From the NCBI GenBank assembly GCA_001784555.1, contig MFRM01000019.1, forward strand, positions 53,619-117,618: a stretch of 64,000 nt of DNA, in the 5' to 3' direction. Below the pieces are notes generated by a model. That model had not been told where the DNA came from. It ran no database searches and saw nothing but the letters and a program-made list of their open reading frames with translations. A program made the position numbers and the translations under genes. Below are positions 7,857 to 17,185 of the stretch, in pieces. Position 1 is the stretch's first letter. The number at the start of each line of letters is the position of its first letter. Origin of the DNA: Candidatus Melainabacteria bacterium RIFCSPHIGHO2_02_FULL_34_12. GTDB lineage: Bacteria; Cyanobacteriota; Vampirovibrionia; 2-02-FULL-35-15.

Positions 7857-8640
7857 TTCGGACTCTTTTTTCTATTATTCCAAAAAATACATTTTCAGTA
7901 AAATAACCAATGATACCAATAGTAGTTATCATTGCAATAACCTGAGACATATCTGCTAATGCCCTTCCAAGCTCTAATGTCTGACCTATCCCTGCGCCAC
8001 TTACAAATAACTCTCCTGCAATTAAAGCCCGCCATGCAAATGCCCAGCTAAGCCTTAAACCAGTAACTAATTCAGGTATCATTGCTTTAATGATTACATT
8101 TTTATATAAATGAAGCCCCCTGCTTCCTAATGTCTGAGCTGCTTTAATTAAGTTTGAAGGAATATTTTTCATAGCATTCTTTGTACTTAGTGCTGTAGGT
8201 AAAACCGCTTCAAGAATTATAATAAAAATAACTGCATTATCAGATATTCCAAACCACAAGAGTGCTAATGGAACCCAAGCTACACTTGGAATAGATTGAA
8301 GTGAAAGAATAGACCTGCCAAAAGTAATGTCGAGGAAATAATACCGTGCAAGCAAAATACCAGTAACTATTCCTATGCCAAGTGCCATGAAATAACCAGT
8401 TAAAACCCTTATCATCGAGTAAAAAATTGAAATTAGATAATTACCCTTTATAAAACCAATATAAAAACTTTCAAATACATCAAGAGGTCCAGGAAGTATA
8501 TAAGACGGTATTTGGGTTATGGCTACAACCAGATACCATATTAAAAATAAAGCCAGGAAAAAAGTAATTCTAATTAAAGTAATTTTCATGCCCGTTAAAT
8601 CCTTTTTTATAATACCTTGCTCTTTATCTAATTTCTTCAA
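7837..8640 (-). CDS. ABC importer permease, nitrate/sulfonate/taurine family
   Basis: 267 aa inner-membrane permease with about six hydrophobic segments (the first at ITLIRITFFLALFLIWYLVV) and the EAA-type coupling loop (AAQTLGSRGLHLYKN, then IPELVTGLRLSWAFAWRALI). The C-terminal IIGYFTENVFFGIIEKRV is typical of SsuC/TauC. The 267-aa form uses a TTG start that overlaps the remnant of the binding-protein gene by 17 bp. An ATG 17 codons later (MKITLIRITFF) is a plausible alternative. It overlaps the ATPase gene by 20 bp. Confidence 0.9.
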   Translation of the reverse strand: MKKLDKEQGIIKKDLTGMKITLIRITFFLALFLIWYLVVAITQIPSYILPGPLDVFESFYIGFIKGNYLISIFYSMIRVLTGYFMALGIGIVTGILLARYYFLDITFGRSILSLQSIPSVAWVPLALLWFGISDNAVIFIIILEAVLPTALSTKNAMKNIPSNLIKAAQTLGSRGLHLYKNVIIKAMIPELVTGLRLSWAFAWRALIAGELFVSGAGIGQTLELGRALADMSQVIAMITTIGIIGYFTENVFFGIIEKRVRIAWGVE

Positions 8641-8780
8641 AATCTTTTCTTATATTTAAATTGACAATATCACTGAAAGTACGTTTTTGGAAGGATTTTT
8701 CAATGATTTTAATGTCTATGTCTTTATTTGTAATTTTTGAAATAGCTTCAGCTCGATTGATTTTCAGATCATCAGTCCTT
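8624..8780 (-). pseudogene. 3' remnant of an ABC substrate-binding protein gene
   Basis: The frame that overlaps the permease start encodes NRAEAISKITNKDIDIKII, EKSFQKRTFSDI and a final FEEIR. This resembles the C-terminal helices of SsuA/TauA-type binding proteins (an N-x-x-E-A-I... helix, then a KRTxFS step). The 5' part is missing: at about 8775 the sequence changes to the tandem repeat end of the unrelated 8772-9629 gene. Its place directly before the permease is where the binding protein belongs. I infer that it was truncated by the incoming gene; the fragment is too short for certainty. Confidence 0.5.
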
Positions 8781-9629
8781 ATCTGGAGCAGGAACAGGTT
8801 TAGCTTCATCTGGAGCAGGAACAGGTTTAGCTTCATCTGGAGCAGGAACAGGTTTAGCTTCAGAAATTGCAGCCATAACAGCATTAAAAATAATCAGATA
8901 ACTACGTACTAAATGAGAATGACCCTGTTCATGGAGTTCGTTAAAAGGCAGGTTATATTTTTCATTATCTTTCTCCCAGCGCCTATTTCGTATCATGATG
9001 TTATGAAGTTGTTCACAAAACCATAAAGGTGTATTTTCATCACGTAGGGTAACAACATTACACGTTGCTTGGCCACTAGTAGTAAATTGAACTGGTGCTT
9101 TATCACAACTCTCATTTAATTTTTTCAGTACTGCTTTAGCATCCTCAGTAGTTCCATCCCAATCAAGCTCAACATTTGGATGTCCTGGTCGAAATCTTCC
9201 TGCCCATGCTATTCTTAACCACTGCTCAATATCTGCAAGACAATTCTGCTCTTGCAATCCAGAAGTATCATGATGCTGATTTAATAGATTAATTGATGCA
9301 GTAGCATTCAGCAGAACTATAGCGACGAAATCTATTACCTCTTGCCAAGTACCTGGATCAAAGATATCTTCAGAACGCTTTTCTACTGGTGGTGAAAAGA
9401 AATCCCAAACTTGAAACTCCCGGATTTTTGGATATAGATTTCTTAAATGCTGAGCAAAATCAGCAGGAGCATTAAATTGCTCTTTTTCCCTCTCATCACA
9501 TATTGTCTGAGCCTCATCACAAACAGGCCCAACTAGGTGATCATACTCAGGCTCCTTTGTACGACGGAGTACCCTACAGCTAGCAACAAGAGATTGTTTT
9601 ATCTCATCAATTTTAATAATAGTAGACAT
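8772..9629 (-). CDS. Protein of unknown function with C-terminal 9-aa repeats
   Basis: 285 aa, no family recognised. Soluble, with no signal peptide. It contains several Trp and Cys residues, a central DIEQWLRIAWAGRFRPGHPN and FCEQLHNIMIRNRRWEKD. A late HEQGHSHLVRSYLIIFNAVM stretch reads as a helix. The C-terminus is three copies of EAKPVPAPD, encoded by a 27-bp tandem repeat. Its end abuts the truncated transporter gene, and its composition differs from neighbouring genes, so it may have been acquired by transfer or rearrangement. Confidence 0.65.
   Translation of the reverse strand: MSTIIKIDEIKQSLVASCRVLRRTKEPEYDHLVGPVCDEAQTICDEREKEQFNAPADFAQHLRNLYPKIREFQVWDFFSPPVEKRSEDIFDPGTWQEVIDFVAIVLLNATASINLLNQHHDTSGLQEQNCLADIEQWLRIAWAGRFRPGHPNVELDWDGTTEDAKAVLKKLNESCDKAPVQFTTSGQATCNVVTLRDENTPLWFCEQLHNIMIRNRRWEKDNEKYNLPFNELHEQGHSHLVRSYLIIFNAVMAAISEAKPVPAPDEAKPVPAPDEAKPVPAPDKD
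8782..8862. repeat. 27-bp tandem repeat, three copies
   Basis: Three near-identical 27-bp units (each with GGAGCAGGAACAGGTTTAGC) encode the EAKPVPAPD tail of the 8772-9629 protein. There are no spacers, so it is an in-gene tandem repeat rather than a CRISPR array. Such repeats usually change copy number by slippage. Confidence 0.9.
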
Positions 9630-9747
9630 AAATTTCTTATTAACTCAATATATAATTATATAAGTAATTGTTTTTTCTTAATAAGTTTCCTGCTCTACTT
9701 CCCCGTAGGTACATGATTAATTTTTTTTAATGTGATGATGATAATTA

Positions 9748-10200
9748 CTATAAATTTCCTACAAAATCTAGAAGGTCATTATTAGAAGGTATTCCATCCA
9801 CAATCTTTTGGATTTTTCCATTCTTATCAATAATAAAAAGCTTTCTGGAAGGATATCCCTTTGCTTCTTGAAATGTTGAATACTTCTTTGCAACCTGTCC
9901 TCCGAGATCACATAGAAGAGGATGGGTAAAGTTGTATTTCTTAGAAAATGCTTCATGACTTTTTAAATCATCACAACTTATTCCAAATACCTGTGTATCT
10001 GCCTCTTCAAATTTTGAGAGATCATCTCTAAACGCACAATTTTCCGTGGTACATCCAGGAGTATCATCTTTTGGATAGAAGGCCAGGATTACATTTTTCT
10101 TATTCTTAAACTGAGACAAAGAATATTCACTACTTGGATATGCTTTTAATTTAAAGTCGGGGGCATCTTGTCCTACGGTAAGTGTTGCTTGGGTAGTCAT
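9748..10200 (-). CDS. bcp: Thiol peroxidase of the BCP/PrxQ family
   Basis: 150 aa, typical for BCP/PrxQ, which reduces hydrogen peroxide and organic hydroperoxides with thioredoxin. The active-site segment FYPKDDTPGCTTENCAFRDD carries the peroxidatic Cys (GCTTE) and a second Cys five residues on, the PrxQ spacing for an intramolecular disulfide. An ISCDDLKSHEAF and LFIIDKNGKI order follows as expected. A GGAGG site precedes the ATG. It lies 52 bp downstream of the superoxide dismutase gene on the same strand; together they would detoxify superoxide and then peroxide. Confidence 0.93.
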   Translation of the reverse strand: MTTQATLTVGQDAPDFKLKAYPSSEYSLSQFKNKKNVILAFYPKDDTPGCTTENCAFRDDLSKFEEADTQVFGISCDDLKSHEAFSKKYNFTHPLLCDLGGQVAKKYSTFQEAKGYPSRKLFIIDKNGKIQKIVDGIPSNNDLLDFVGNL

Positions 10201-10219
10201 AAATTTCCTCCTTGTTGAG

Positions 10220-10241
10220 ACGCCCCAGTGGGGCGTCTTTA
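10220..10241. terminator. GC-rich hairpin between sod and bcp
   Basis: GACGCCCC and GGGGCGTC pair around AGT. On the plus strand TTT follows. On the minus strand, in the direction of the genes, no U run follows, so it may partly attenuate or stabilise mRNA between sod and bcp. Confidence 0.5.
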
Positions 10242-10252
10242 CGATTATCTTT

Positions 10253-10855
10253 CTATTCCATTAGTCTTGATCCAGCTGTTTTCCAGCAAATATTTTGCCA
10301 GAAAGCATCAATATATTTTCCACGTTCTGTGGCTTTATAATCCCCGATATATGCATGTTCCCAGACATCCATTGCAAGAATTGGTTTGTAACCAGCAATA
10401 TTACCTATTTCGTGATCTGCTACAAAATGATTTGAAAGTTTTTTTGTAGAGGGATCCTGAAAAAGGATTGCCCAGCCAATGCCTCTCATTTTTCCAACAT
10501 TTTTAAAATCATTTTCAAACGTAGTCCAGTCCCAGAAACATTCACATATTTTTTTATAGAGTTTTGAATTTTGATCTATTGCGACTCCGCCCGGAGTCAT
10601 ATTGTCAAAATAGTATTCATGAAGAACCATGCCATTATATTCAAAACCATATCTTCTTTTTAATTCTCCATATTCAGGTGTACCGGATTTTCCACCTTTT
10701 GTAAGTTCTTCTACTTTTTGATTTAAAATATTTGTATTATTTACATAACCACTATAAAGCTTAAGGTGTTCTTCTAATTGAGCATCTGAAATACCCTTTA
10801 ATTCTTTTAAATGTGAAAATGTTTTTGGTGTATAACCTGTTGTTGCTGTTGCCAT
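10253..10855 (-). CDS. sodB: Superoxide dismutase, Fe/Mn type (divergent)
   Basis: 200 aa, the Fe/Mn SOD length. It converts superoxide to peroxide and oxygen in the cytoplasm. Metal ligands are seen as His in LEEHLKLYSGYVNN, His in MVLHEYYFDNMTPGG, and Asp/His in the diagnostic MDVWEHAYIGDYK. The first helix departs from the usual LxxHHxxHHxxYV pattern, placing it in a divergent subgroup. Metal choice (Fe or Mn) cannot be read from the sequence. A purine-rich RBS (AAGGAG) precedes the ATG. It is followed by the bcp peroxidase gene. Confidence 0.9.
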   Translation of the reverse strand: MATATTGYTPKTFSHLKELKGISDAQLEEHLKLYSGYVNNTNILNQKVEELTKGGKSGTPEYGELKRRYGFEYNGMVLHEYYFDNMTPGGVAIDQNSKLYKKICECFWDWTTFENDFKNVGKMRGIGWAILFQDPSTKKLSNHFVADHEIGNIAGYKPILAMDVWEHAYIGDYKATERGKYIDAFWQNICWKTAGSRLME

Positions 10856-10948
10856 TTTTTATCTCCTTGTAAAATTGCTATATAAAAGGATAACCAATTC
10901 TACAAATCTTGATCTGTATTTTCATAAATAAATCTTGATAAATACAGA

Positions 10949-13828
10949 TTAATACAAAACCTTCTTTAAATATTGACCAGTATAAGACTTATTAACTTTT
11001 GCTACTTGCTCAGGCGTTCCTTCACAAACTATTTCCCCACCCCTATCACCGCCTTCTGGTCCTAAATCAATTATCCAGTCAGCTTGTTTAATAACATCCG
11101 GGTTATGCTCAATAACCACCACTGTATTCCCTGTATCAACCAGACGATTTAAAATCAATAATAAATGATCCACGTCATACCAATGCAATCCTACTGTAGG
11201 TTCATCCAGAAGATAAATTGTTTTCCCTGTACTTCGCCTGGAGAGCTGTTCTGCTAGTTTTACCCTCTGAGCTTCTCCGCCAGAAAGCGTAGTAGCTGGC
11301 TGACCAAGTTTAATATATCCAAGTCCTACATCAAAAAGTGTCTGAAGTTTGGCTTTTGCTTTGTAAACGGAATCAAAAAACACAAGAGCTTCTTCCACTG
11401 TCATATCCAGAACATCACTTATAGAAGCTCCTTTAAATTTTACCTCTAATGTTTCACGGTTATATCGTTTTCCTTTACAAACCTCACAGGTTACAAAAAC
11501 AGAAGGTAAAAAGTTCATTTCAATTTCATTTAAACCTTCACCGCTGCATGCCTCACAGCGACCGCCTTTTACATTAAATGAAAATCTTCCTTTCTGGTAT
11601 CCTCTTGCTTTTGCTTCATTTGTCATTGAAAATATCTCTCTGATTACATCAAAAAGTCCTATATATGTAGCCGGGTTACTTCTGGGCGTTCTTCCAATAG
11701 GACTTTGATCAATTACAATTACCTTGTCGATTTGTTCAGCACCAACAACTTCATCTATTTCTAAAGGCAATGGAACACTTCCGTAAATTTTATGCCTTAA
11801 ATATTCAAACAACAAATCATTTATTAAGCTGGATTTTCCCGAACCGCTTACTCCGGTTACAGCAGTCAATTTTCCCAGCGGAACTTTAACATTTATATTT
11901 TTTAAGTTATTTAAATGTGCATTTTTTACCTCTATAAAATTTCCGCTTCCATCTCTTCTTTTCTTCGGTACTGCGATTTCTTTTTTACCTGACAGATATT
12001 CACCTGTTATGGAATGAGATGATGCAATAATATCGGGTATTCTTCCTTCTGCAATTATTTCACCGCCATGTAAACCAGCCTTTGGACCAATATCTATAAT
12101 CCAATCTGCTGTCCGGATAGTTTCTTCATCATGTTCCACCACAAGTAATGTGTTACCGAGATCTCTTAAATATTTTAATGTGTTTAGTAATCTCATATTA
12201 TCTCTCTGATGCAAACCAATTGACGGTTCGTCTAAAACATATAAAACTCCGGATAAACCAGATCCTATCTGCGTAGCTAGTCTTATTCTCTGCGCTTCGC
12301 CTCCCGACAAGGTATTTGCAGCTCTGTTAAGAGAAAGATAATCCAAGCCTACATCTATAAGAAATTTAAGTCTGGCTTTTATTTCTATTAATAACTGATG
12401 AGAAATGGTTTTTTCTTTTGACGTTAACTTTCCTGGAAGATTAACAAAAAAATCCATTGCTTCTCTTATAGAATAATCACAAAGTTCAGAGATGGAAGCA
12501 TCATTTACAGTTACTGCAAGAATTTCAGGTTTAAGTCTCTTCCCCTGACATGCCTTGCATGTTTTTTTTGTCATGTAACCTTCCAGATCTTGTTTGTGTT
12601 TTTCCGATTCTGTTTCTTCATAGCGTCTTTTTAACTGATTTAAAACTCCTTCGAAATTACTTTTATAAGTCCAGACCTCATCTCCTTCCCACGAATCCAC
12701 CTTAAATTTAATTTCATCTTCTTCCGAGCCATAAAGAAGAGTCTTTTGAATTTTTTTCGACAGTTCTTTCCAAGGTACATCTAGATTAAATTTGTAATGC
12801 TTTGCAAGAGATTCAAAGAGCTGTTTATAATAAGGATTATTAGTTTTTGCCCACGGCAGTATTGCTCCCTCGTTAAGTGATTTAGACAGATTTGGCACTA
12901 CAAGATTAGGATCAAATTCTGCATGATATCCAAGTCCATGACATGAAGAGCATGCCCCATAAGGACTATTAAAACTAAATGCTCTGGGTGAAACTTCTGC
13001 AATTGAGCCGTGACCAAAAGGACATGCAAGTTTTTCACTGAAAACAAGATCTTTTTTTCCATGGAGATCTTCTATAACTACAATTCCATCACCACGTTTT
13101 ATAGCCAGAGAAACACTGTCTGCAATTCTTGATCTTGACTGGTTTTTAATTACTACCCTGTCTATAATTAATTCAATGTTATGTTTCAGGTTTCTTTCAA
13201 GTTTAATATCTTCTTCAAGCTGGTAAGTTTTTCCGTTAATTCTTACCCTGGCAAATCCTTCTTCCAAGAGTGCACTGAAAAGCGCCTGATATTCTCCTTT
13301 TTTTCCCTGAACAAGGGGAGAAAGAATGTGAGCTTTTGTACCTTCTGGAAGTGCAAAAATCTGATCGATTATTTGATCGATGGTTTGAGGTTTTATTTTT
13401 TCACCGCATATATGGCAGTGAGGTATTCCAATCCTTGCAAATAAAAGTCTCAAATAATCATAAACTTCTGTAACTGTTGCTACTGTAGAACGGGGATTAT
13501 GGCTGGTGGATTTTTGATCTATTGAAATAGCAGGACTTAAACCTTCAATGGACTCAACATCAGGCTTATCCAGTTGACCAAGAAACTGCCTGGCATACGA
13601 GGAAAGGCTTTCAACATATCTTCTTTGTCCCTCAGCAAATATGGTATCAAAAGCAAGCGAGCTTTTCCCTGAACCGCTAACCCCGGTTATCACAACAAGC
13701 TTATTTTTTGGAATATCAACATTTACATTTTTTAAATTATGCTCCTTTGCACCTTTAACTCGGATGAAAAGTGCATTAGTATCAAATATATTTTGTTTTG
13801 TCTTTTCAATAAGTTTTTCTGGTGTCAT
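10949..13828 (-). CDS. uvrA: Excinuclease ABC subunit A
   Basis: 959 aa, full UvrA length. It recognises damaged DNA with UvrB in nucleotide excision repair. Two ABC modules are complete: Walker A GVSGSGKSSLAFDTIFAEGQ near residue 50 and GVSGSGKSSLINDLLFEYL in the second half. Signatures NTLSGGEAQRIRLATQIGSG and TTLSGGEAQRVKLAEQLSRR precede the Walker B segments VLYVLDEPSIGLHQRD and IYLLDEPTVGLHWYD. Zinc finger cysteines are seen (CHICGEKIKPQ; CSSCHGLGYH; CKACQGKRLKPE; CEACSGEGLNEIEM with CEVCKGKRYN). The gene is monocistronic and divergent from the lytic transglycosylase gene. Confidence 0.98.
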   Translation of the reverse strand: MTPEKLIEKTKQNIFDTNALFIRVKGAKEHNLKNVNVDIPKNKLVVITGVSGSGKSSLAFDTIFAEGQRRYVESLSSYARQFLGQLDKPDVESIEGLSPAISIDQKSTSHNPRSTVATVTEVYDYLRLLFARIGIPHCHICGEKIKPQTIDQIIDQIFALPEGTKAHILSPLVQGKKGEYQALFSALLEEGFARVRINGKTYQLEEDIKLERNLKHNIELIIDRVVIKNQSRSRIADSVSLAIKRGDGIVVIEDLHGKKDLVFSEKLACPFGHGSIAEVSPRAFSFNSPYGACSSCHGLGYHAEFDPNLVVPNLSKSLNEGAILPWAKTNNPYYKQLFESLAKHYKFNLDVPWKELSKKIQKTLLYGSEEDEIKFKVDSWEGDEVWTYKSNFEGVLNQLKRRYEETESEKHKQDLEGYMTKKTCKACQGKRLKPEILAVTVNDASISELCDYSIREAMDFFVNLPGKLTSKEKTISHQLLIEIKARLKFLIDVGLDYLSLNRAANTLSGGEAQRIRLATQIGSGLSGVLYVLDEPSIGLHQRDNMRLLNTLKYLRDLGNTLLVVEHDEETIRTADWIIDIGPKAGLHGGEIIAEGRIPDIIASSHSITGEYLSGKKEIAVPKKRRDGSGNFIEVKNAHLNNLKNINVKVPLGKLTAVTGVSGSGKSSLINDLLFEYLRHKIYGSVPLPLEIDEVVGAEQIDKVIVIDQSPIGRTPRSNPATYIGLFDVIREIFSMTNEAKARGYQKGRFSFNVKGGRCEACSGEGLNEIEMNFLPSVFVTCEVCKGKRYNRETLEVKFKGASISDVLDMTVEEALVFFDSVYKAKAKLQTLFDVGLGYIKLGQPATTLSGGEAQRVKLAEQLSRRSTGKTIYLLDEPTVGLHWYDVDHLLLILNRLVDTGNTVVVIEHNPDVIKQADWIIDLGPEGGDRGGEIVCEGTPEQVAKVNKSYTGQYLKKVLY

Positions 13829-13894
13829 TTGCTTACTCTTATCTTATAATTAAAAAGTTGTATTTGCAAATTTTATAAATGGAGTTACGAAATA

Positions 13895-16045
13895 ATGAAG
13901 TCTGTCTTAAAAATAAAACTATTTTCAATACTTATTCTGCCTATATTTTTAACGTCCGTTTTCTTTTATTTAAAAAGCAATTCAACGGACACAATACCTG
14001 ATGAAAAACCTGAAGCAAAACAAAAACTTGAAGTCATAATCTCAAAAAGCAAAATCAATACTACAGAAGCCATTGAAAGACTAGAGGAGCTAAACGATCT
14101 TCCTGAATATACTGAATATAAAAAAAACTATGTACTGGCAAGATTATATGAAAAAAACCAAAAAACACCGGAAGCCCTTTTGTTATATAAAAAAATTATT
14201 GATAAAAACTATCCTTTGAAGGAAAGAGTGATTTTTCATTATGCAAACTTAAGCGCAAAAAACGGAGATGACAATACTGCTCTTCAATATTTTAATAAAC
14301 TTTTATGGGATTTCCCTAATTCAAAATCCGTTCCTCAGACAAAGTATTACCTAGCTCAAACACAGCTTAGACTCAGGTTTACCAAAGAGGCATTGAAGAA
14401 TTTAAAATCACTTAAAAACGAATTCCCCGAGACCCAGTTTGGAATAGCAGCAAATTACTATCTGGGAGAAAATGAATATAACAAAAAAAATTATAATGAA
14501 GCTATTGATCTTTTTAGAGAATATCTGAGGCTAAGTCCTGATGGCAGATTTGCAAATGAGATTGCTGAAATGATTACTCATAATGAGGGCATATCTCTTA
14601 AACCCATAGATTTTACCTTATTAGGAGATGTGTTTTTTCATAAAAAAGATTATAAAAATGCAGCAGGATATTTTAAAAAGTCAAGAAATACAAAAAAATA
14701 CTATAAGCTAGGCTACAGTTTATTTAGAATAAACAATAAAAACGAAGCTGCTTTTTATTTTAAAGAGTTTGCGAAAAAATATCCGAAATCACAGGATGCT
14801 AAATGGTCACTTTTTTATGCTGCAAGATGTATTCCTGCATTTATGCAGACACAATTCTGGTCCAGTGCAAAAAAAGATATTCCAGAGCTTGTGTATTACA
14901 CTACATATAAAGAAGCTTTATCAATAACCGATAAAACAAAAAGAAAAGAATTATTAGAAAAATATATTGAAACATTTCCAAGTACTAAATTTACCCTTGA
15001 CGCAGTGTGGGAAATAATTTGGGGAAATATTCAATCCGGAAATTATCTTGAAGCTGTTTCTATTGGAGAAAAATATTTTAACGAATCTATAAATTCAGAT
15101 TTTGTAAACTCTGAAACCAGAGCAAAAATCGGATTTTGGCTTGGGAAAATTGCTGAATTAAAAAAAGACAGGGAGAAAGCTCTTAAATATTATAAAGAAG
15201 TAAGTGGTTTAATTTTTGATAGTTATTATTCTTTTAGAGCAAAACATAGAATTAATGGACTGACTTCTGGCAAAGATCCTATGTGGAATCAAGAAAAGAA
15301 ATATGAGGATTTAAAACATTATGACTGGTCAATCCCGCCTATAACAAAACCTGAAATTATTAAAAAGCGTTATGGTGCAACCATCTATGAACTTATAAAT
15401 CTTAAGCAGTATGACGAAGTTTTTGAATTGATTGGAAAAACCAAATCACCTTCGAAACAAATAACTATCTGGCTTCAGGCATTAAATAACGAGTATGAAC
15501 CCTCAATAAATCTTGCAAATAAACTTGGGCATCTTTATAACTATAGTCAAAAAAACACTATGTGGAATTTTGCATATCCTCTTTACTTCTGGCAACATAT
15601 TATTAGTACTTGCGAGATTCACTCCACCCTAGATCCATTTTTAATATGTGGCGTAATCAGACAAGAATCCAGATTTGATAAAAACGCTCTTTCGGTTTCA
15701 AATGCAAGAGGTTTAATGCAATTAATTTTACCCACTGCAAAAACAATTTCAAGACAGTTAAATACAAGCCTTGGATCAGGTGAATTATTATTTGATCCTG
15801 GAATAAACATATCCTTGGGAATCTATTATTTAGATGGCTTGATGGAAGAATTTAATAATCCATTATTTGCAGTTGCAGCTTACAATGCTGGTCCTAATGC
15901 AGTAAAAAGGTGGATAAATTCTTTCAGCAAAAAAAGTACGGATTTGGATTATTTTATAGAAGAAGTACCGTATGAAGAAACAAAAAATTACATAAAAAAA
16001 GTTTTTTCGAGTTATTGGACTTACAATGAACTTTACGGGATTTAA
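13895..16045 (+). CDS. slt: Soluble lytic murein transglycosylase with TPR-like superhelix (Slt family)
   Basis: 716 aa. An N-terminal hydrophobic segment (KLFSILILPIFLTSVFFYL) is a signal or anchor. Residues about 40-550 are TPR-like helical repeats (ALLLYKKII, ALQYFNKLLWDFPNSKS, EAIDLFREYLRLSP), as in the Slt70 U-domain. The C-terminal catalytic domain has GVIRQESRFDKNALS with the catalytic Glu, ARGLMQLILPTAK, and AVAAYNAGPNAVKRW. It cleaves the MurNAc-GlcNAc bond to form anhydromuropeptides in the periplasm. A GGAG site precedes the ATG. Its presence implies a periplasm. Confidence 0.92.
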   Translation: MKSVLKIKLFSILILPIFLTSVFFYLKSNSTDTIPDEKPEAKQKLEVIISKSKINTTEAIERLEELNDLPEYTEYKKNYVLARLYEKNQKTPEALLLYKKIIDKNYPLKERVIFHYANLSAKNGDDNTALQYFNKLLWDFPNSKSVPQTKYYLAQTQLRLRFTKEALKNLKSLKNEFPETQFGIAANYYLGENEYNKKNYNEAIDLFREYLRLSPDGRFANEIAEMITHNEGISLKPIDFTLLGDVFFHKKDYKNAAGYFKKSRNTKKYYKLGYSLFRINNKNEAAFYFKEFAKKYPKSQDAKWSLFYAARCIPAFMQTQFWSSAKKDIPELVYYTTYKEALSITDKTKRKELLEKYIETFPSTKFTLDAVWEIIWGNIQSGNYLEAVSIGEKYFNESINSDFVNSETRAKIGFWLGKIAELKKDREKALKYYKEVSGLIFDSYYSFRAKHRINGLTSGKDPMWNQEKKYEDLKHYDWSIPPITKPEIIKKRYGATIYELINLKQYDEVFELIGKTKSPSKQITIWLQALNNEYEPSINLANKLGHLYNYSQKNTMWNFAYPLYFWQHIISTCEIHSTLDPFLICGVIRQESRFDKNALSVSNARGLMQLILPTAKTISRQLNTSLGSGELLFDPGINISLGIYYLDGLMEEFNNPLFAVAAYNAGPNAVKRWINSFSKKSTDLDYFIEEVPYEETKNYIKKVFSSYWTYNELYGI

Positions 16046-16291
16046 TTTGTTTCACAAAGATAACCATTCTTCACAAAAATATGTCTTTCATATAGCTCTC
16101 ATATAAAGTATTAACTTTTCAGAATTTCTTAATAAAAAGATTCGATTATTTACAGGAAAACATTATTAATTTTTGAACTAATATATTAATGATTATTTAA
16201 TTCTTAATATTTGTTTATAAGTAATTAATATCTAGTAACTTTTTAATTGGGAAGCATCTTATAAGCTGGCAAATAAAAATGGCGGATATAA

Positions 16292-16651
16292 ATGACAATA
16301 GCAACAGAATATAAAACATTTGAAAAAGAAATTGCAAATCTTACATTTATGAATAATACATTTGAACAATTTATATCCAGTGCAATTAATGCAGGCGATG
16401 ATCAAACCATCTCACAAGTAAAACAAGAAATAATAAGTCAAGGAAAAGACAATATTCAAACAAGAATTCATATCAAGAAAGCCATTAAAATGGCTATTGC
16501 AAATCTTGAATCTTTAATTAAAGAGGCAGAAAAAAGTAATAGTAATAAAAATATGGCAAAGAGTCTAAAAAATAGATTTTTGACACTCGTAAGTATTTTA
16601 GATAAAACACAATTAGAATGGCAAAAACATGATCTCGCCATAAGACTTTAA
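16292..16651 (+). CDS. Helical protein of unknown function (119 aa)
   Basis: No family is recognised. The 119-aa product is Lys/Ile/Asn-rich, with no signal peptide. It is predicted by eye to be nearly all alpha-helical, with a long amphipathic stretch from IHIKKAIKMAIANLESLIKE to LKNRFLTLVSILDKTQLEW. It could be a coiled-coil bundle. A GGCGG lies 9 nt before the ATG. The sixA-like gene starts 12 bp after its stop, so the two likely share a transcript. Confidence 0.7.
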   Translation: MTIATEYKTFEKEIANLTFMNNTFEQFISSAINAGDDQTISQVKQEIISQGKDNIQTRIHIKKAIKMAIANLESLIKEAEKSNSNKNMAKSLKNRFLTLVSILDKTQLEWQKHDLAIRL

Positions 16652-16663
16652 TTAATATTTAAA

Positions 16664-17185
16664 ATGCAAGAAATTTTTATTCTTAGACATGGTCATGCTG
16701 AAGATAATGAAGGTAGTACTGTAAAAAATGATTTTGACAGGAAGCTGACAGAAGAAGGCAAGGAAAAAATTAGAAAGATCTCCTTGTTTTTAAATAAGCT
16801 TGAAGAAGAAATTGAATTAGTTATCTCAAGTCCTTATATAAGGGCAAAAGAGACAGCAGAAATTCTTATAAGTAATCTAACTCCAAAACCAAATTTAAAA
16901 ATAGAAGAGTTCCTGTCCTCCGGCGCAAGCTGCAAGGAAATCGTAAAAGGACTTATGCCTTATTTATCCTTAAAAAAGGTACTCCTTGTAGGTCATGCAC
17001 CTGATCTATCTACATTTCTTGGCAAATTAATAGGAGCCGAACATGTAAAACTCAAAAAGGGAGCCTTAGCAAAGATTGAACTTAATAACAGTATAGAGCT
17101 TTCAGGAGAACTTGCCTGGCTTATTACCCCTAAAGTTGTAAAAGAATTCAAGCTTAAAGAAAAAGCAGTTATAAAAGGTATTTAA
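16664..17185 (+). CDS. sixA: SixA-like histidine phosphatase
   Basis: 173 aa. It belongs to the histidine phosphatase (phosphoglycerate mutase-like) superfamily. The catalytic RHGHAED lies at the N-terminus (LRHGHAEDNEGS), a second Arg is in SSPYIRAKETAEIL, and the second catalytic His is in VLLVGHAPDLSTFL. SixA removes phosphate from phosphohistidine in HPt domains or the PTS protein NPr in other bacteria; the partner here is unknown. It follows the helical 119-aa gene by 12 bp and converges on rpmB with overlapping stop codons. Confidence 0.85.
   Translation: MQEIFILRHGHAEDNEGSTVKNDFDRKLTEEGKEKIRKISLFLNKLEEEIELVISSPYIRAKETAEILISNLTPKPNLKIEEFLSSGASCKEIVKGLMPYLSLKKVLLVGHAPDLSTFLGKLIGAEHVKLKKGALAKIELNNSIELSGELAWLITPKVVKEFKLKEKAVIKGI

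Noticed and set aside
8782-8862. Three regular 27-bp repeats, at first CRISPR-like
   Set aside because: The units are contiguous with no spacers and encode EAKPVPAPD in frame. It is an in-gene tandem repeat.
8781-8884. Reading the ORF at 8624-8884 as a whole small protein
   Set aside because: Its first half is the antisense-frame reading of the 27-bp repeats (repeated LKLNLFLLQM). Only the last ~50 codons look like a binding-protein remnant.
16046-16291. Possible small RNA between slt and the 119-aa gene
   Set aside because: The region is AT-rich with no stable hairpin, conserved motif or clear promoter-terminator pair.
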